Below are positions 30,781 to 41,269 of a stretch of DNA of 64,000 nt, one piece after another. Source of the DNA: an uncultured Bacilli bacterium (GTDB lineage: Bacteria > Bacillota_I > Bacilli_A > RF39 > UBA660); the NCBI GenBank assembly GCA_934168275.1, contig CAKPNA010000007.1, forward strand, positions 1 through 64,000, in the 5' to 3' direction. The notes beneath the pieces were generated by a model. That model made no database searches. It was given only the letters and a program-made list of their open reading frames with translations, and was not told the origin of the DNA. How positions within the stretch are numbered: the stretch's first letter is position 1; each line of letters begins with the position of its first letter. Position numbers and translations under genes: made by a program.

Positions 30781-33012
30781 ATGGAAGAGTGGAAAAATTT
30801 TAAAAAAGGAATTTGGTGCAGCGAAATCAATGTAAGAGATTTTATTAAAAACAACTATAAACCATATTCAGGTGACGAATCATTTTTAGTAGGACCCACA
30901 GAAAAAACAAAAAGAATTTTAAAGAAATATGAAGATATATGTAGAGAAGAAGAGAAAAAACATGTAATTGATATTGATGTTGATACACCAGCGGGAATAA
31001 CAGCCTTTAAACCGGGATATATTTCAGAAGATGATGATGTAATTGTAGGATTACAAACTGACCAATTATGTAAAAGAAGTATTGTTCCCAAAGGTGGTCT
31101 AAAAATGGTTTACCAAGAATTAGATGCTTATGGATACAAAATCAATGAACAATTAGATAAGTTTATGAAGACTAATCTAGTAAAAACACATAATGATGGA
31201 GTATTTGATGCATATACCAAAGAAATAAGAAACGCTAGACATTATAAACTATTAACAGGATTACCTGATGCATATGGCCGTGGTCGAATTATAGGAGACT
31301 ATAGAAGAGTAGCATTATATGGTATTGATAGATTAATGGAAGAAAAATTTCATGATTGGGAATATATGAAAATAAAGGCCATGGATGATGCAACTATCCG
31401 CCTTCGTGAAGAAATATCCATGCAATATAAAGCCTTAAAAGAAATAAAAGAGATGGCTGCAACATATGGATTTGATATCTCAAAACCTGCAAAGAATGCT
31501 AAAGAAGCTGTACAATGGACATATTTTGGGTACCTAGCTGCAATAAAAGAAAACAATGGTGCTGCAATGTCACTTGGCAGAGTAGATGCTTTCTTTGACA
31601 TATACTTTGAACGAGATTTTAAAAATAAGAAATTAACTGAAGAAGAAGCCCAAGAAATAATAGATCAATTCGTTATTAAACTACGTGCAGCAAGACATTT
31701 AAGAACACCGGAATACGATGAACTATTTTCAGGAGATCCAACATGGGTTACATGCTCATTAGGTGGAATGACAAAAGATGGTAAAACATTAGTAAACAAG
31801 ACATCATACCGTATCGTTCATACATTAGAAAATTTAAATAGTGCCCCAGAGCCTAATATGACAGTTTTATGGTCACAAAAATTACCACAAGCATGGAAAA
31901 AATACTGCTCTAAAATAAGCATTGAAACGGATTCAATTCAATATGAAAATGATGATTTAATGCGCCCAACAATGGGTGATGATTATGCTATAGCATGTTG
32001 CGTATCAGCAATGAGAGTAGGAAAAGATATGCAGTTTTTTGGAGCTCGTTGCAATCTAGCAAAAGCACTACTATATTCTATTAATGGTGGAATTGACGAA
32101 GTAGCACACCAATTAGTAATACCAGGATTTGAAAAAATGACAGACAAATATCTAGACTACAAAAAAGTAAAGAAAGTCTATTGGAGAATGCTAAAGGAAG
32201 TGGCAAGAATATATAGTGATGCTATGAATATTATACATTATATGCACGATAAATATGCTTATGAAGCAGGGCAAATGGCACTACATGATACTTATGTTAA
32301 TAGACTAATGGCTTATGGAGTAGCTGGATTTTCAGTCGCAGTTGATTCATTGTCAGCAATTAAATATGCTAAAGTAAAACCAATTAGAGATAAGGACGGA
32401 ATTGCCATAGACTTTGAAATTGAAGGAGATTATCCAAAATTTGGAAATGATGATGATCGAGTTGATAAAATTGGCCAAGAATTACTAAAAAAGTTTTATG
32501 AAGAATTATCATTGCATAAATGTTATAGAAATGCAACACCAACATTATCCGTATTAACGATAACTTCAAATGTTGTATATGGCCAAAACACCGGTTCTAC
32601 ACCTGATGGTAGAAAAGCCGGAATTCCATTTGCACCCGGAGCAAACCCTATGCACGGAAGAGACAGCAATGGAGCTATTGCATCACTAAATTCAGTAGCA
32701 AAACTAGATTGGAACAACTGTTGCAGAGATGGCATATCAAATACATTCTCAATTGTTCCAAATTCACTAGGAAAAACAGAAGAAGAAAGAATTTTAAACT
32801 TAGTTCAATTAATGGATGGTTATTTCTACCAAGGAGCACATCATTTAAATGTCAATGTATTGAATAGAGAAACATTAATTGATGCTATGAACAATCCCGA
32901 AAAATATCCATTATTAACAATAAGAGTATCAGGATATGCTGTTAGGTTTAATAAATTAACAAGAAAGCAACAAGAAGAAGTAATCTCAAGAACATTCCAT
33001 GAGAAAATGTAA
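30781..33012 (+). CDS. pflB: Formate acetyltransferase (pyruvate formate-lyase)
   Basis: Glycyl-radical enzyme that turns pyruvate and CoA into acetyl-CoA and formate in anaerobic fermentation. The 743-residue protein is of normal length. The catalytic cysteine pair is in IACCVSAM (Cys406, Cys407), and the glycyl-radical loop reads RVSGYAVRF (Gly718). GGAGGAG precedes the ATG. The activase pflA follows immediately. Both lie between rplL and rpoB with their own promoter and terminator. Full catalytic motifs make PFL, rather than another glycyl-radical lyase, the clear call. Confidence 0.97.
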   Translation: MEEWKNFKKGIWCSEINVRDFIKNNYKPYSGDESFLVGPTEKTKRILKKYEDICREEEKKHVIDIDVDTPAGITAFKPGYISEDDDVIVGLQTDQLCKRSIVPKGGLKMVYQELDAYGYKINEQLDKFMKTNLVKTHNDGVFDAYTKEIRNARHYKLLTGLPDAYGRGRIIGDYRRVALYGIDRLMEEKFHDWEYMKIKAMDDATIRLREEISMQYKALKEIKEMAATYGFDISKPAKNAKEAVQWTYFGYLAAIKENNGAAMSLGRVDAFFDIYFERDFKNKKLTEEEAQEIIDQFVIKLRAARHLRTPEYDELFSGDPTWVTCSLGGMTKDGKTLVNKTSYRIVHTLENLNSAPEPNMTVLWSQKLPQAWKKYCSKISIETDSIQYENDDLMRPTMGDDYAIACCVSAMRVGKDMQFFGARCNLAKALLYSINGGIDEVAHQLVIPGFEKMTDKYLDYKKVKKVYWRMLKEVARIYSDAMNIIHYMHDKYAYEAGQMALHDTYVNRLMAYGVAGFSVAVDSLSAIKYAKVKPIRDKDGIAIDFEIEGDYPKFGNDDDRVDKIGQELLKKFYEELSLHKCYRNATPTLSVLTITSNVVYGQNTGSTPDGRKAGIPFAPGANPMHGRDSNGAIASLNSVAKLDWNNCCRDGISNTFSIVPNSLGKTEEERILNLVQLMDGYFYQGAHHLNVNVLNRETLIDAMNNPEKYPLLTIRVSGYAVRFNKLTRKQQEEVISRTFHEKM

Positions 33013-33013
33013 A

Positions 33014-33727
33014 ATGAAAGGATCTGTAAAACAAATTGAGTCCTTTGGACTTGTTGATGGCCCGGGAATTAGAACAGTAGTATTTCTTAACGGTTGTAAT
33101 TTAAGATGCAAATATTGTCATAATCCGGAAATGTGGGTAAATGGTGCAAACAATTATACGTCCAATGAACTAGTAAAAAAGTTATTGAGAAACAAACCAT
33201 ATTTTCAAAAGAATGGAGGAATAACATTTTCTGGTGGAGAACCATTATTACAATATGACTTTTTAGTAGACTGCTGTAAAAAATTGAAAAAAGAAAATAT
33301 TCATATTGCCATAGATACAGCGGGTATAGGAAAAGGAAACTATAAAAAGCTATTGCAAACAATAGACATGGTAATATTAGATATTAAGCATATTACTCCA
33401 GAAGGATATTATGATATAACTCAAACTAATAATATGGATAAGTTCTTTGAATTCGTTAAACAATTAAACAAATCAAAAGTAGAAGTATGGCTAAGGCAAG
33501 TAATAATTCCGAATGTAAATGATAACATAGAATATATGGATAATTTAGCTAACTTTATTAAAGAAAATATTAAGAATGTAAGTAAAATTGAGTTCTTACC
33601 ATTTCATACTTTAGGTTACACTAAATATGACGAATTAAAAATAAATAATCCATACAAAGATAAAGATGCCATGGATAAAGAAAAATGCAACAAACTATAT
33701 AGTTACTTCATAACAAAAATAAAATAA
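33014..33727 (+). CDS. pflA: Pyruvate formate-lyase activating enzyme
   Basis: Radical SAM enzyme that puts the glycyl radical on PFL, 237 residues. The cluster motif is CNLRCKYCHNP (Cys28, 32, 35), preceded by VDGPGIRTVVF, and GGITFSGGEPLLQ follows. The frame opens at an ATG at 32999 inside pflB. The ATG at 33014, just after the pflB stop (TAAAATG), matches the family N-terminus and points to translational coupling. It ends at a large terminator before the rpoB promoter. Confidence 0.96.
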   Translation: MKGSVKQIESFGLVDGPGIRTVVFLNGCNLRCKYCHNPEMWVNGANNYTSNELVKKLLRNKPYFQKNGGITFSGGEPLLQYDFLVDCCKKLKKENIHIAIDTAGIGKGNYKKLLQTIDMVILDIKHITPEGYYDITQTNNMDKFFEFVKQLNKSKVEVWLRQVIIPNVNDNIEYMDNLANFIKENIKNVSKIEFLPFHTLGYTKYDELKINNPYKDKDAMDKEKCNKLYSYFITKIK

Positions 33728-33784
33728 TATCTAAAACCTAATGATAAATTTTAAAATATTCATTAAAAATTTAGATATTTTTTT
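33726..33784 (+). terminator. Intrinsic terminator after pflA
   Basis: A 10-bp perfect stem (33726-33735 with 33770-33779) encloses a second small stem AATGA/TCATT and is followed by T residues. Confidence 0.75.
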
Positions 33785-33844
33785 CTTATAATTTAAATTT
33801 ATAAAAATAACATGCAAATTCTTTGAATTTTTACAAGTATTCAA

Positions 33845-33873
33845 TTGACAATTTGATAGCAGGGTGTTAATAT
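33845..33873 (+). promoter_or_regulatory. Promoter of rpoB-rpoC
   Basis: A perfect TTGACA (33845-33850), 17 bp and TAATAT (33868-33873) with TGt extension. The roughly 65-nt leader contains a small ACAC/GTGT hairpin. This gives rpoBC a promoter independent of rplJL. Confidence 0.8.
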
Positions 33874-33943
33874 TATATATTGGAAACACATCTTTTTTGG
33901 TGTGCAATAAAAACTTAAGTTAAGGTATTGGGGTGAAAAGTTA

Positions 33944-36900
33944 ATGGCTTATAAACTAAAGCAAAGTGGCGATTATAGAAAAAGAAGAAATTTCTCTATG
34001 ATCAAGAATTCATTTGAACTTGATAATTTATTACAGATTCAAAAAGAATCATATCAATGGTTCGTAACAGAAGGGGTAAAGGAAGTACTTGAAGATTTTT
34101 CTCCAGTAGAAAGTTTTTCAGGAGGGCTATCACTAGAATTTGGTGATTATGTTTTTGATACGCCTAGATATTCTATTAAAGAATGTAAGGATAGACAAGT
34201 AACATATGCCGCTCCTCTAAAAGTCCAAACAAGACTATTCAACAATGAAACGGGAGAAGTAAAAGAACAAGAAATATTCCTAGGGGATATTCCACTAATG
34301 ACTGACAGTGGAACATTCATCATAAACGGTGCTGAAAGAGTTGTAGTATCTCAATTAGTTAGATCACCAAGCGTTTATTTTTCAAAAGAAATAGATAAAA
34401 ATGGTAAACCAACTTTTGCATCAAAAATAATTCCTACAAGAGGAACATGGTTAGAATTTGAAGCAGATTCTAAAGAAATATTATATGTTAGAATAGATAG
34501 AACTCGTAAAGTTCCTCTAACAACATTACTAAGAGCCTTCGGGTTATCTAGTGATGAAGAAATACTAAACATGTTTGATAATAATGAATATCTTAAAAAT
34601 ACTATTGAAAGAGATTCAACAAAATCAACAGACGAAGCCTTAATAGAAATATATGAAAAATTAAGACCTGGTGAACCAACTACATTAGATAGTTCTAAGA
34701 ACCAGTTAATTACTAGATTCTTTGATAATTTCCGTTATGACTTAGCTAAAGTAGGTCGTTATAAATTTAACCAAAAATTAAATATTGCTGATAGATTAAT
34801 AAATAATAAACTAGCACAAGATATTGTTATTGATGGCGAAGTAAAAATACCTGCTGGAACATTATTAAATAAACAAGTAATGGAAGAATTAGAAGGATAT
34901 TTAAAAGATGGCTATGGTAAACAAGAAGTAACTATAAATGAAGACTTAGATAATCATAATATAGTTCAAGTTGTTTATGTATATTCACCATTAAATCCAT
35001 CTAAGAAAGTAAAAGTAATTGGTAATGACCAAGATATTGATGTAAAAACATTAACTATATCTGATTTTTATGCATCAGTATCATATTACTTAAATTTAAT
35101 GGATGGGATAGGACATGATGATGAAATAGACCATCTAGCAAACCGTCGTATAAGACAAGTAGGAGAACTTCTACAAAATCAATTCAAAATAGGATTTAGT
35201 AGAATGGAAAGAGTTATCAGAGAAAGAATGACAACTCAAGACATGGAAACAGTAACTCCTAAAACATTAATTAATATAAGACCGGTAACTGCTGTTATAA
35301 AAGAATTCTTTGGAAGCAGTCAGTTATCACAATTCATGGATCAAGTAAACCCAATAGCTGAGTTAACTCACAAAAGAAGATTATCAGCTTTAGGACCAGG
35401 CGGATTAGCTCGTGATAGAGCAGGTATGGAAGTACGTGATGTTAACGCATCTCACTATGGTAGAATTTGCCCAATTGAGTCTCCAGAAGGACAAAACATT
35501 GGATTAATTACTTCACTTGCAAGTTATGCTAAAGTTAACGAATATGGCTTCATTCAAACACCATATCGTAAAGTAGTAAATAAAAAATTAACTGACCAAG
35601 TAGATTACTTAACAGCAGGTGAAGAAAGTGAATATTACATTTCTCAAGCCACTGTTAACGTTAATGATGATATGGAAATAACTGATGAAACAGTAGCTGG
35701 ACGTTATCGTGGTGAAAACGTAATCATTCCAGCTGACCAAGTAGACTATATTGACGTAAGTCCACAACAAGTAGTTTCTATTACAACAAGTTTAATTCCA
35801 TTCCTAGAACACGATGATGCTACACGTGCCCTAATGGGTGCTAACATGCAACGTCAAGCATTACCATTATTAAAAACTGAAGCTCCATTTATTGGAACAG
35901 GTGTTGAATACATTGCTGCTAAAGATAGTGGTGCTGTTGTTGTATCTCAAGCTGACGGAATTGTTGACTATGTAGATGCTAAAAAAATTGTTGTTAAAAA
36001 TGCTAAAGGCCAAGATGTATATAACCTTCAAACATTTGAAAGAGCCAACCAAGGTGAAGCAACTAATCAATCACCAATCGTTCGTGCTGGAGATAAGGTA
36101 AGAAGAGGTCAAGTAATAGCTGATGGTCCAAGTACAGATAAAGGTGAATTAGCTTTAGGTAAAAACGTTGTTGTAGCATTCATGACATTCAACGGATATA
36201 ACTTCGAGGATGCTGTAATAATGAACGAAAGATTAGTCAAAGAAGATGTTTATACATCATTACATATTGAAGACTATGAAATACAATGCCGTGATACTAA
36301 ATTAGGACCTGAAGAAATTACAAGAGATATTCCAAATATCGGTGAAGAAGCACGTAAGAATCTAGATGAAAACGGTATCGTAAGAATAGGTACTGAAGTA
36401 AAAGAAGGCGATATCCTAGTAGGCAAAGTAACTCCTAAAGGAATGGCTGACTTAACATCAGAAGAAAAATTATTACATGCTATATTTGGTGAAAAAACAA
36501 GAGAAGTTAGAAACTCTTCATTAACTGTACCACATGGTGGAGGCGGTATCGTTCATGATGTTAAAATATATACTAAAGCTGATAACGATGATATGCCAAG
36601 CGGTGTAAGTAAAGTAGTAAGAGTGTATATAATTCAAAAACGTAAAATCCAAGTCGGCGATAAAATGTCAGGACGTCACGGAAACAAAGGTGTTATCTCC
36701 TTAATATTACCACAAGAAGATATGCCATATTTACCTGACGGTACTCCAGTAGATATCATGCTAAATCCACAAGGTGTTCCATCTCGTATGAACATTGGAC
36801 AATTACTAGAATTACACTTAGGAATGGCTGCTAAAAAATTAGGTGTATATGTTGCAACGCCAGTATTAGATGGTGCTAAAAGAGAAGACATTGATGCCAT

Positions 36901-37573
36901 GATGAAAGAAGCCGGTATGGATCCAGATGGTAAGACAGTTTTATATGATGGTAGAACAGGTGAACCATTTGATAACAGAATAAGTGTTGGTGTCATGTAT
37001 ATGATTAAATTACACCACATGGTTGATGATAAATTACATGCCCGTGCTACTGGACCATATTCACTAGTAACTCAACAACCACTTGGCGGTAAAGCTCAAT
37101 TTGGTGGTCAAAGATTTGGTGAAATGGAAGTTTGGGCTCTAGAAGCTTATGGAGCATCACACGTATTACAAGAAATATTAACATATAAATCAGATGATGT
37201 TGTTGGACGTGTTAAAGTATACGAATCAATAGTTAAAGGTGTACCACTACCAAATCCATCAATACCAGAATCATTTAGAGTATTAATTAAAGAGTTCCAA
37301 GCTTTAGGATTAGATATCTCAGTAATTGAAGATGATGATAAAGTAATTGGCATTAACGAATTAGAAAAAGAGGACGACGACGATGATATGCCAATAGCAG
37401 AGGAAGTTCCAAAAAATAACTTAATAAAAGAATTCGATAGTTCAGAAGAAGAAAACGATGACGATTATGATGATGAATCAGAAGATGATGAATTTGATGA
37501 TGAAGAAGATTTCGATGAAGAAATGCCAACTGATGAAGAACTCGATGAGATAGAAGACGGAGGTGAATTCTAA
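33944..37573 (+). CDS. rpoB: RNA polymerase beta subunit with long acidic tail
   Basis: Beta subunit, 1209 residues. The rifampicin region reads GSSQLSQFMDQVNP...THKRRLSALGPGGL, with the His and Ser whose mutation gives resistance still wild type. KMSGRHGNKGV and the FGEMEVWALEAYGA end are conserved. From about residue 1141 the C-terminus becomes a tail of roughly 70 residues rich in Asp and Glu, similar in style to the delta subunit's tail. The GGGGTG site and own promoter suit a highly expressed gene. The stop overlaps the rpoC start (TAATG). Confidence 0.98.
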   Translation: MAYKLKQSGDYRKRRNFSMIKNSFELDNLLQIQKESYQWFVTEGVKEVLEDFSPVESFSGGLSLEFGDYVFDTPRYSIKECKDRQVTYAAPLKVQTRLFNNETGEVKEQEIFLGDIPLMTDSGTFIINGAERVVVSQLVRSPSVYFSKEIDKNGKPTFASKIIPTRGTWLEFEADSKEILYVRIDRTRKVPLTTLLRAFGLSSDEEILNMFDNNEYLKNTIERDSTKSTDEALIEIYEKLRPGEPTTLDSSKNQLITRFFDNFRYDLAKVGRYKFNQKLNIADRLINNKLAQDIVIDGEVKIPAGTLLNKQVMEELEGYLKDGYGKQEVTINEDLDNHNIVQVVYVYSPLNPSKKVKVIGNDQDIDVKTLTISDFYASVSYYLNLMDGIGHDDEIDHLANRRIRQVGELLQNQFKIGFSRMERVIRERMTTQDMETVTPKTLINIRPVTAVIKEFFGSSQLSQFMDQVNPIAELTHKRRLSALGPGGLARDRAGMEVRDVNASHYGRICPIESPEGQNIGLITSLASYAKVNEYGFIQTPYRKVVNKKLTDQVDYLTAGEESEYYISQATVNVNDDMEITDETVAGRYRGENVIIPADQVDYIDVSPQQVVSITTSLIPFLEHDDATRALMGANMQRQALPLLKTEAPFIGTGVEYIAAKDSGAVVVSQADGIVDYVDAKKIVVKNAKGQDVYNLQTFERANQGEATNQSPIVRAGDKVRRGQVIADGPSTDKGELALGKNVVVAFMTFNGYNFEDAVIMNERLVKEDVYTSLHIEDYEIQCRDTKLGPEEITRDIPNIGEEARKNLDENGIVRIGTEVKEGDILVGKVTPKGMADLTSEEKLLHAIFGEKTREVRNSSLTVPHGGGGIVHDVKIYTKADNDDMPSGVSKVVRVYIIQKRKIQVGDKMSGRHGNKGVISLILPQEDMPYLPDGTPVDIMLNPQGVPSRMNIGQLLELHLGMAAKKLGVYVATPVLDGAKREDIDAMMKEAGMDPDGKTVLYDGRTGEPFDNRISVGVMYMIKLHHMVDDKLHARATGPYSLVTQQPLGGKAQFGGQRFGEMEVWALEAYGASHVLQEILTYKSDDVVGRVKVYESIVKGVPLPNPSIPESFRVLIKEFQALGLDISVIEDDDKVIGINELEKEDDDDDMPIAEEVPKNNLIKEFDSSEEENDDDYDDESEDDEFDDEEDFDEEMPTDEELDEIEDGGEF

Positions 37574-40500
37574 TGATCGAAGCCAATAAATTTAAAGCTT
37601 TAAAAATAGGAATTGCCTCTCCTGAAACTATCCGTGGATGGTCATATGGAGAAGTACAAAAACCAGAAACAATAAATTATCGAACATTAAAACCAGAAAG
37701 AGACGGACTATTCTGTGAAAAAATATTTGGACCAACTAGAGATTATGAATGTAGTTGTGGTAAATATAAAAGATTAAGATATAAAAATATCGTTTGTGAT
37801 CGTTGCGGTGTTGAAGTAACTAAATCAAAAGTAAGAAGAGAAAGAATGGGTCATATCGAATTAGCTACACCAGTAAGTCATATTTGGTATGTAAAAGGTA
37901 TTCCATCATATATTGGATTATGCCTAGATATGTCTCCAAGAGACCTAGAAGAAGTAATATACTTTGTCTCTTATGTAGTATTAGACCCAGGAGCTACAAC
38001 ACTTGTTAAAAAGCAAACATTATCAGATAAAGAATATCGTGCTTACTATGAAAAATATGGTAACACATTCAAAGTAGGTATGGGTGCTGAAGCCATTAAA
38101 ACACTATTAAGTGAAATGGATGTTAACAAAGAATTAGCTGACCTTCAAAAAGAACTAGAAGGTGCTACAGGACAAAAGAAAATAAGACTAGTTAAAAGAC
38201 TAGAAGTATTAAACGCTTTTGCCACATCAGGCAATCGCCCTGAATGGATGATTCTAGAAGCCCTACCAGTAATCCCACCAGAATTAAGACCAATGATCCA
38301 ACTAGATGGTGGTAGATTTGCAACATCTGATTTAAATGATTTATACAGAAGAGTTATTAATAGAAATAATAGATTAAAGAAACTTATTGAATTAGGTGCT
38401 CCATCTATTATCATTCAAAATGAAAAACGTATGCTACAAGAAGCTGTTGATGCTCTATTTGATAATGGCCGTCGTGGAAGAAGTGTTACTGGAGCCGGAA
38501 ATCGTGCCCTTAAATCATTATCTAGTATGTTAAAAGGTAAACAAGGACGTTTCCGTCAAAACTTACTAGGTAAAAGAGTTGACTACTCAGGACGTTCAGT
38601 TATCGTAGTAGGACCAGACCTAAAAATGTATCAATGTGGTATACCTAAAGAAATGGCCCTTGAATTATTCAAACCACATGTAATTAATGGATTAGTATCA
38701 AAAGAAATAGCTAATAATATTAAATCAGCTAAAAAAATGATTGATAATATGGATCCTAAAGTATGGGATGTCGTTGAAGAAGTAATTAAGGAACACCCAG
38801 TTATGTTAAACCGTGCTCCAACATTACACAGATTAGGTATCCAAGCGTTTGAACCTAAACTAGTATCAGGAAAAGCTATAAGACTTCACCCATTAGTAAC
38901 AACAGCCTTTAACGCCGACTTCGATGGTGACCAAATGGCTGTCCATGTACCACTATCAGAAGAAGCTAAAGCTGAAGCAAGAATCTTGATGTTAGGTGCT
39001 AATAACATTCTAAGTCCAAAAGACGGAAAACCAATTGTTACACCATCACAAGATATGATTTTAGGAAACTATTATATAACAATGGATAAACCAGGATTAC
39101 CTAACGAAGGAAGAGCATTTAAGAATTCTAACGAAGCTATTATGGCTTACACAAGAAGAGAAATTACCCTTCATACAAGAATCTTAGTACCTGTAAATTC
39201 ATTTAAACATAAAGTATTCCTAGATTCAAATAAAGATAAATACTTAATGACAACAGTAGGTAAATTAATATTCAATGAAATACTACCAGATTCATTCCCA
39301 TATATTAATGAACCAACTGATGAAAACATTGAAAAATGCACACCAAGTAAATACTTTATAGCATACGGTGATGATGTTCTTGAAAAAATAAAAGAAATAC
39401 CAAAAGCTGATGCTTTCAAAAAGAGTACACTTGAAAAAATTATTGCTCAAATGTTTAAAAAGTATAGAACTACTGAAACATCAATTATGCTAGATAAATT
39501 AAAAGACCAAGGATTTAAATATTCAACATTCTCTGGACTTACAATATCTGCATTCGATGTTGTAGCAAGTAAACAAAAAGACGAAATAATTGAAAAGAGT
39601 AATGCAGAAGTTAAGAAGATTAACAAACAATATCAAAGAGGTTTAATAACTAACCAAGAAAGATTCGAATTAGTAATCGATGTATGGGCTAGAGCTAAGA
39701 AAGAAATTGAAAAAGAATTGGAAGTATACGCTAAAGAATTAGAAGATAACCCAATCTTTATCATGATGAATTCTAAAGCCCGTGGTTCATTATCAAACTT
39801 CGTACAATTAGCAGGTATGCGTGGTACAATGGCTAAACCAAATGGTGAACCAGTAGAAATACCAATAACATCATCATTTAGAGATGGATTATCAGTATCT
39901 GAATTCTTCTTATCAACACACGGAGCTCGTAAAGGTAGTGCCGATACAGCCCTTAAAACAGCCGATTCAGGTTATATGACAAGAAGACTTGTTGATGTTG
40001 CTCAAGATATTATTGTTAGAGAAGAAGATTGTGGCACAACTCAAGGCGTTGTTGTTAGCGCATTTAAAGATGATAAAGATGGTATAATCGAACCATTATA
40101 TGATCGTATTATGGGTAGATATACTGCTAATAAAGTAATTAATCCTGAAACAAAAGAATTAATAATTGATAAGAACGAATTAATTACTGAAAATATTGCT
40201 GAAAAGATTATTAAAGCCGGCATTGAAGAAGTAGAAATTAGAACTACATTAACATGTCGTACAGAACACGGTGTATGCTGCAAATGTTATGGACGTAACT
40301 TAGCAACAGGTAATGTTGTTGAAGTTGGTGAAGCTGTCGGAACAATGGGAGCTCAATCAATTGGTGAGCCAGGTACACAGTTAACCATGAGAACATTCCA
40401 CTCAGGTGGTGTTGCCGGAGCCGATATAACACAAGGTCTACCACGTGTTGAAGAATTATTTGAAGCAAGAATTCCAAAAGGAAAAGCAACAATATCAGAA

Positions 40501-41199
40501 ATTGATGGTGTTGTATCTAAAATTGAAGAATCATCAGGTAAGTTTAAAGTATATGTTAAGAATGATACTGAAGTTCGTGAACATATTACTGCTTATGGTG
40601 CTAAATTAAGAGTAGAAAAAGGTGATAAGTTATCTGCCGGAGATAGACTTACTGAAGGTAATATTTCTCCAAAAGAATTATTAGCAGTAACTGATCCAAA
40701 TACTGTACAACAATACATATTAAAAGAAGTACAAAGAGTATACCGTTCACAAGGTGTTGATATTAACGATAAACACGTTGAGTTAATAGCTCGTAGAATG
40801 ATTTCTCAAATAAGAATTGTTGATTCAGGAGATACTAATTTCTTACCAAGCACTGTAGTAAGTATTAACAAGTTTACTGAAGGAAATAAAGATGTAATAT
40901 TACAAGGTAAGAAACCTGCTATTGGACAACCAATATTATTAGGTATTACTAAGTCATCATTACAAACTGATTCATTCCTAGCATCTGCTTCATTCCAAGA
41001 AACAACAAGAATATTAACTGAAGCATCTGTTAAAGGTAAAGTAGATTACTTACACGGATTAAAAGAAAACGTAATTATTGGTAAACTTATTCCAGCCGGA
41101 ACAGGAGCCAAAGAATATATGGACATTGACTACACACTAGAAAAAGAATTTCTAAGTGATGAGCCATCTGAAGTCCTAGAAGAAGAATTCTTAGATTAA
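37573..41199 (+). CDS. rpoC: RNA polymerase beta' subunit
   Basis: Beta' subunit, 1208 residues. The N-terminal zinc ribbon has CSCGKYK and CDRCGVEV, the active site is NADFDGDQMAVH (about 446-457), and the second zinc site is CRTEHGVCCKCYGRN. The trigger loop and bridge helix are present (MRTFHSGGVAGADITQGLPRV). It starts one base inside the rpoB stop, so the two are translationally coupled, and ends at a terminator. Confidence 0.98.
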   Translation: MIEANKFKALKIGIASPETIRGWSYGEVQKPETINYRTLKPERDGLFCEKIFGPTRDYECSCGKYKRLRYKNIVCDRCGVEVTKSKVRRERMGHIELATPVSHIWYVKGIPSYIGLCLDMSPRDLEEVIYFVSYVVLDPGATTLVKKQTLSDKEYRAYYEKYGNTFKVGMGAEAIKTLLSEMDVNKELADLQKELEGATGQKKIRLVKRLEVLNAFATSGNRPEWMILEALPVIPPELRPMIQLDGGRFATSDLNDLYRRVINRNNRLKKLIELGAPSIIIQNEKRMLQEAVDALFDNGRRGRSVTGAGNRALKSLSSMLKGKQGRFRQNLLGKRVDYSGRSVIVVGPDLKMYQCGIPKEMALELFKPHVINGLVSKEIANNIKSAKKMIDNMDPKVWDVVEEVIKEHPVMLNRAPTLHRLGIQAFEPKLVSGKAIRLHPLVTTAFNADFDGDQMAVHVPLSEEAKAEARILMLGANNILSPKDGKPIVTPSQDMILGNYYITMDKPGLPNEGRAFKNSNEAIMAYTRREITLHTRILVPVNSFKHKVFLDSNKDKYLMTTVGKLIFNEILPDSFPYINEPTDENIEKCTPSKYFIAYGDDVLEKIKEIPKADAFKKSTLEKIIAQMFKKYRTTETSIMLDKLKDQGFKYSTFSGLTISAFDVVASKQKDEIIEKSNAEVKKINKQYQRGLITNQERFELVIDVWARAKKEIEKELEVYAKELEDNPIFIMMNSKARGSLSNFVQLAGMRGTMAKPNGEPVEIPITSSFRDGLSVSEFFLSTHGARKGSADTALKTADSGYMTRRLVDVAQDIIVREEDCGTTQGVVVSAFKDDKDGIIEPLYDRIMGRYTANKVINPETKELIIDKNELITENIAEKIIKAGIEEVEIRTTLTCRTEHGVCCKCYGRNLATGNVVEVGEAVGTMGAQSIGEPGTQLTMRTFHSGGVAGADITQGLPRVEELFEARIPKGKATISEIDGVVSKIEESSGKFKVYVKNDTEVREHITAYGAKLRVEKGDKLSAGDRLTEGNISPKELLAVTDPNTVQQYILKEVQRVYRSQGVDINDKHVELIARRMISQIRIVDSGDTNFLPSTVVSINKFTEGNKDVILQGKKPAIGQPILLGITKSSLQTDSFLASASFQETTRILTEASVKGKVDYLHGLKENVIIGKLIPAGTGAKEYMDIDYTLEKEFLSDEPSEVLEEEFLD

Positions 41200-41210
41200 G
41201 AGTTCTTTTT
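41183..41210 (+). terminator. Intrinsic terminator of rpoBC
   Basis: A 10-bp stem with one G-T pair (41183-41192 with 41198-41207) and a 5-nt loop runs into a T stretch. The stem includes the end of the rpoC coding sequence. Confidence 0.75.
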
Positions 41211-41212
41211 CT

Positions 41213-41240
41213 TTGCAATAATCTAATTATTTGGTAAAAT
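41213..41240 (+). promoter_or_regulatory. Promoter of the 41270 gene
   Basis: TTGCAA (41213-41218), 16 bp and TAAAAT (41235-41240) with a TGg extension. The ATG at 41231 would lie inside the promoter, supporting the start at 41270. Confidence 0.6.
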
Positions 41241-41269
41241 ATAAATATAGAAACGTGGAAGTGATTACA

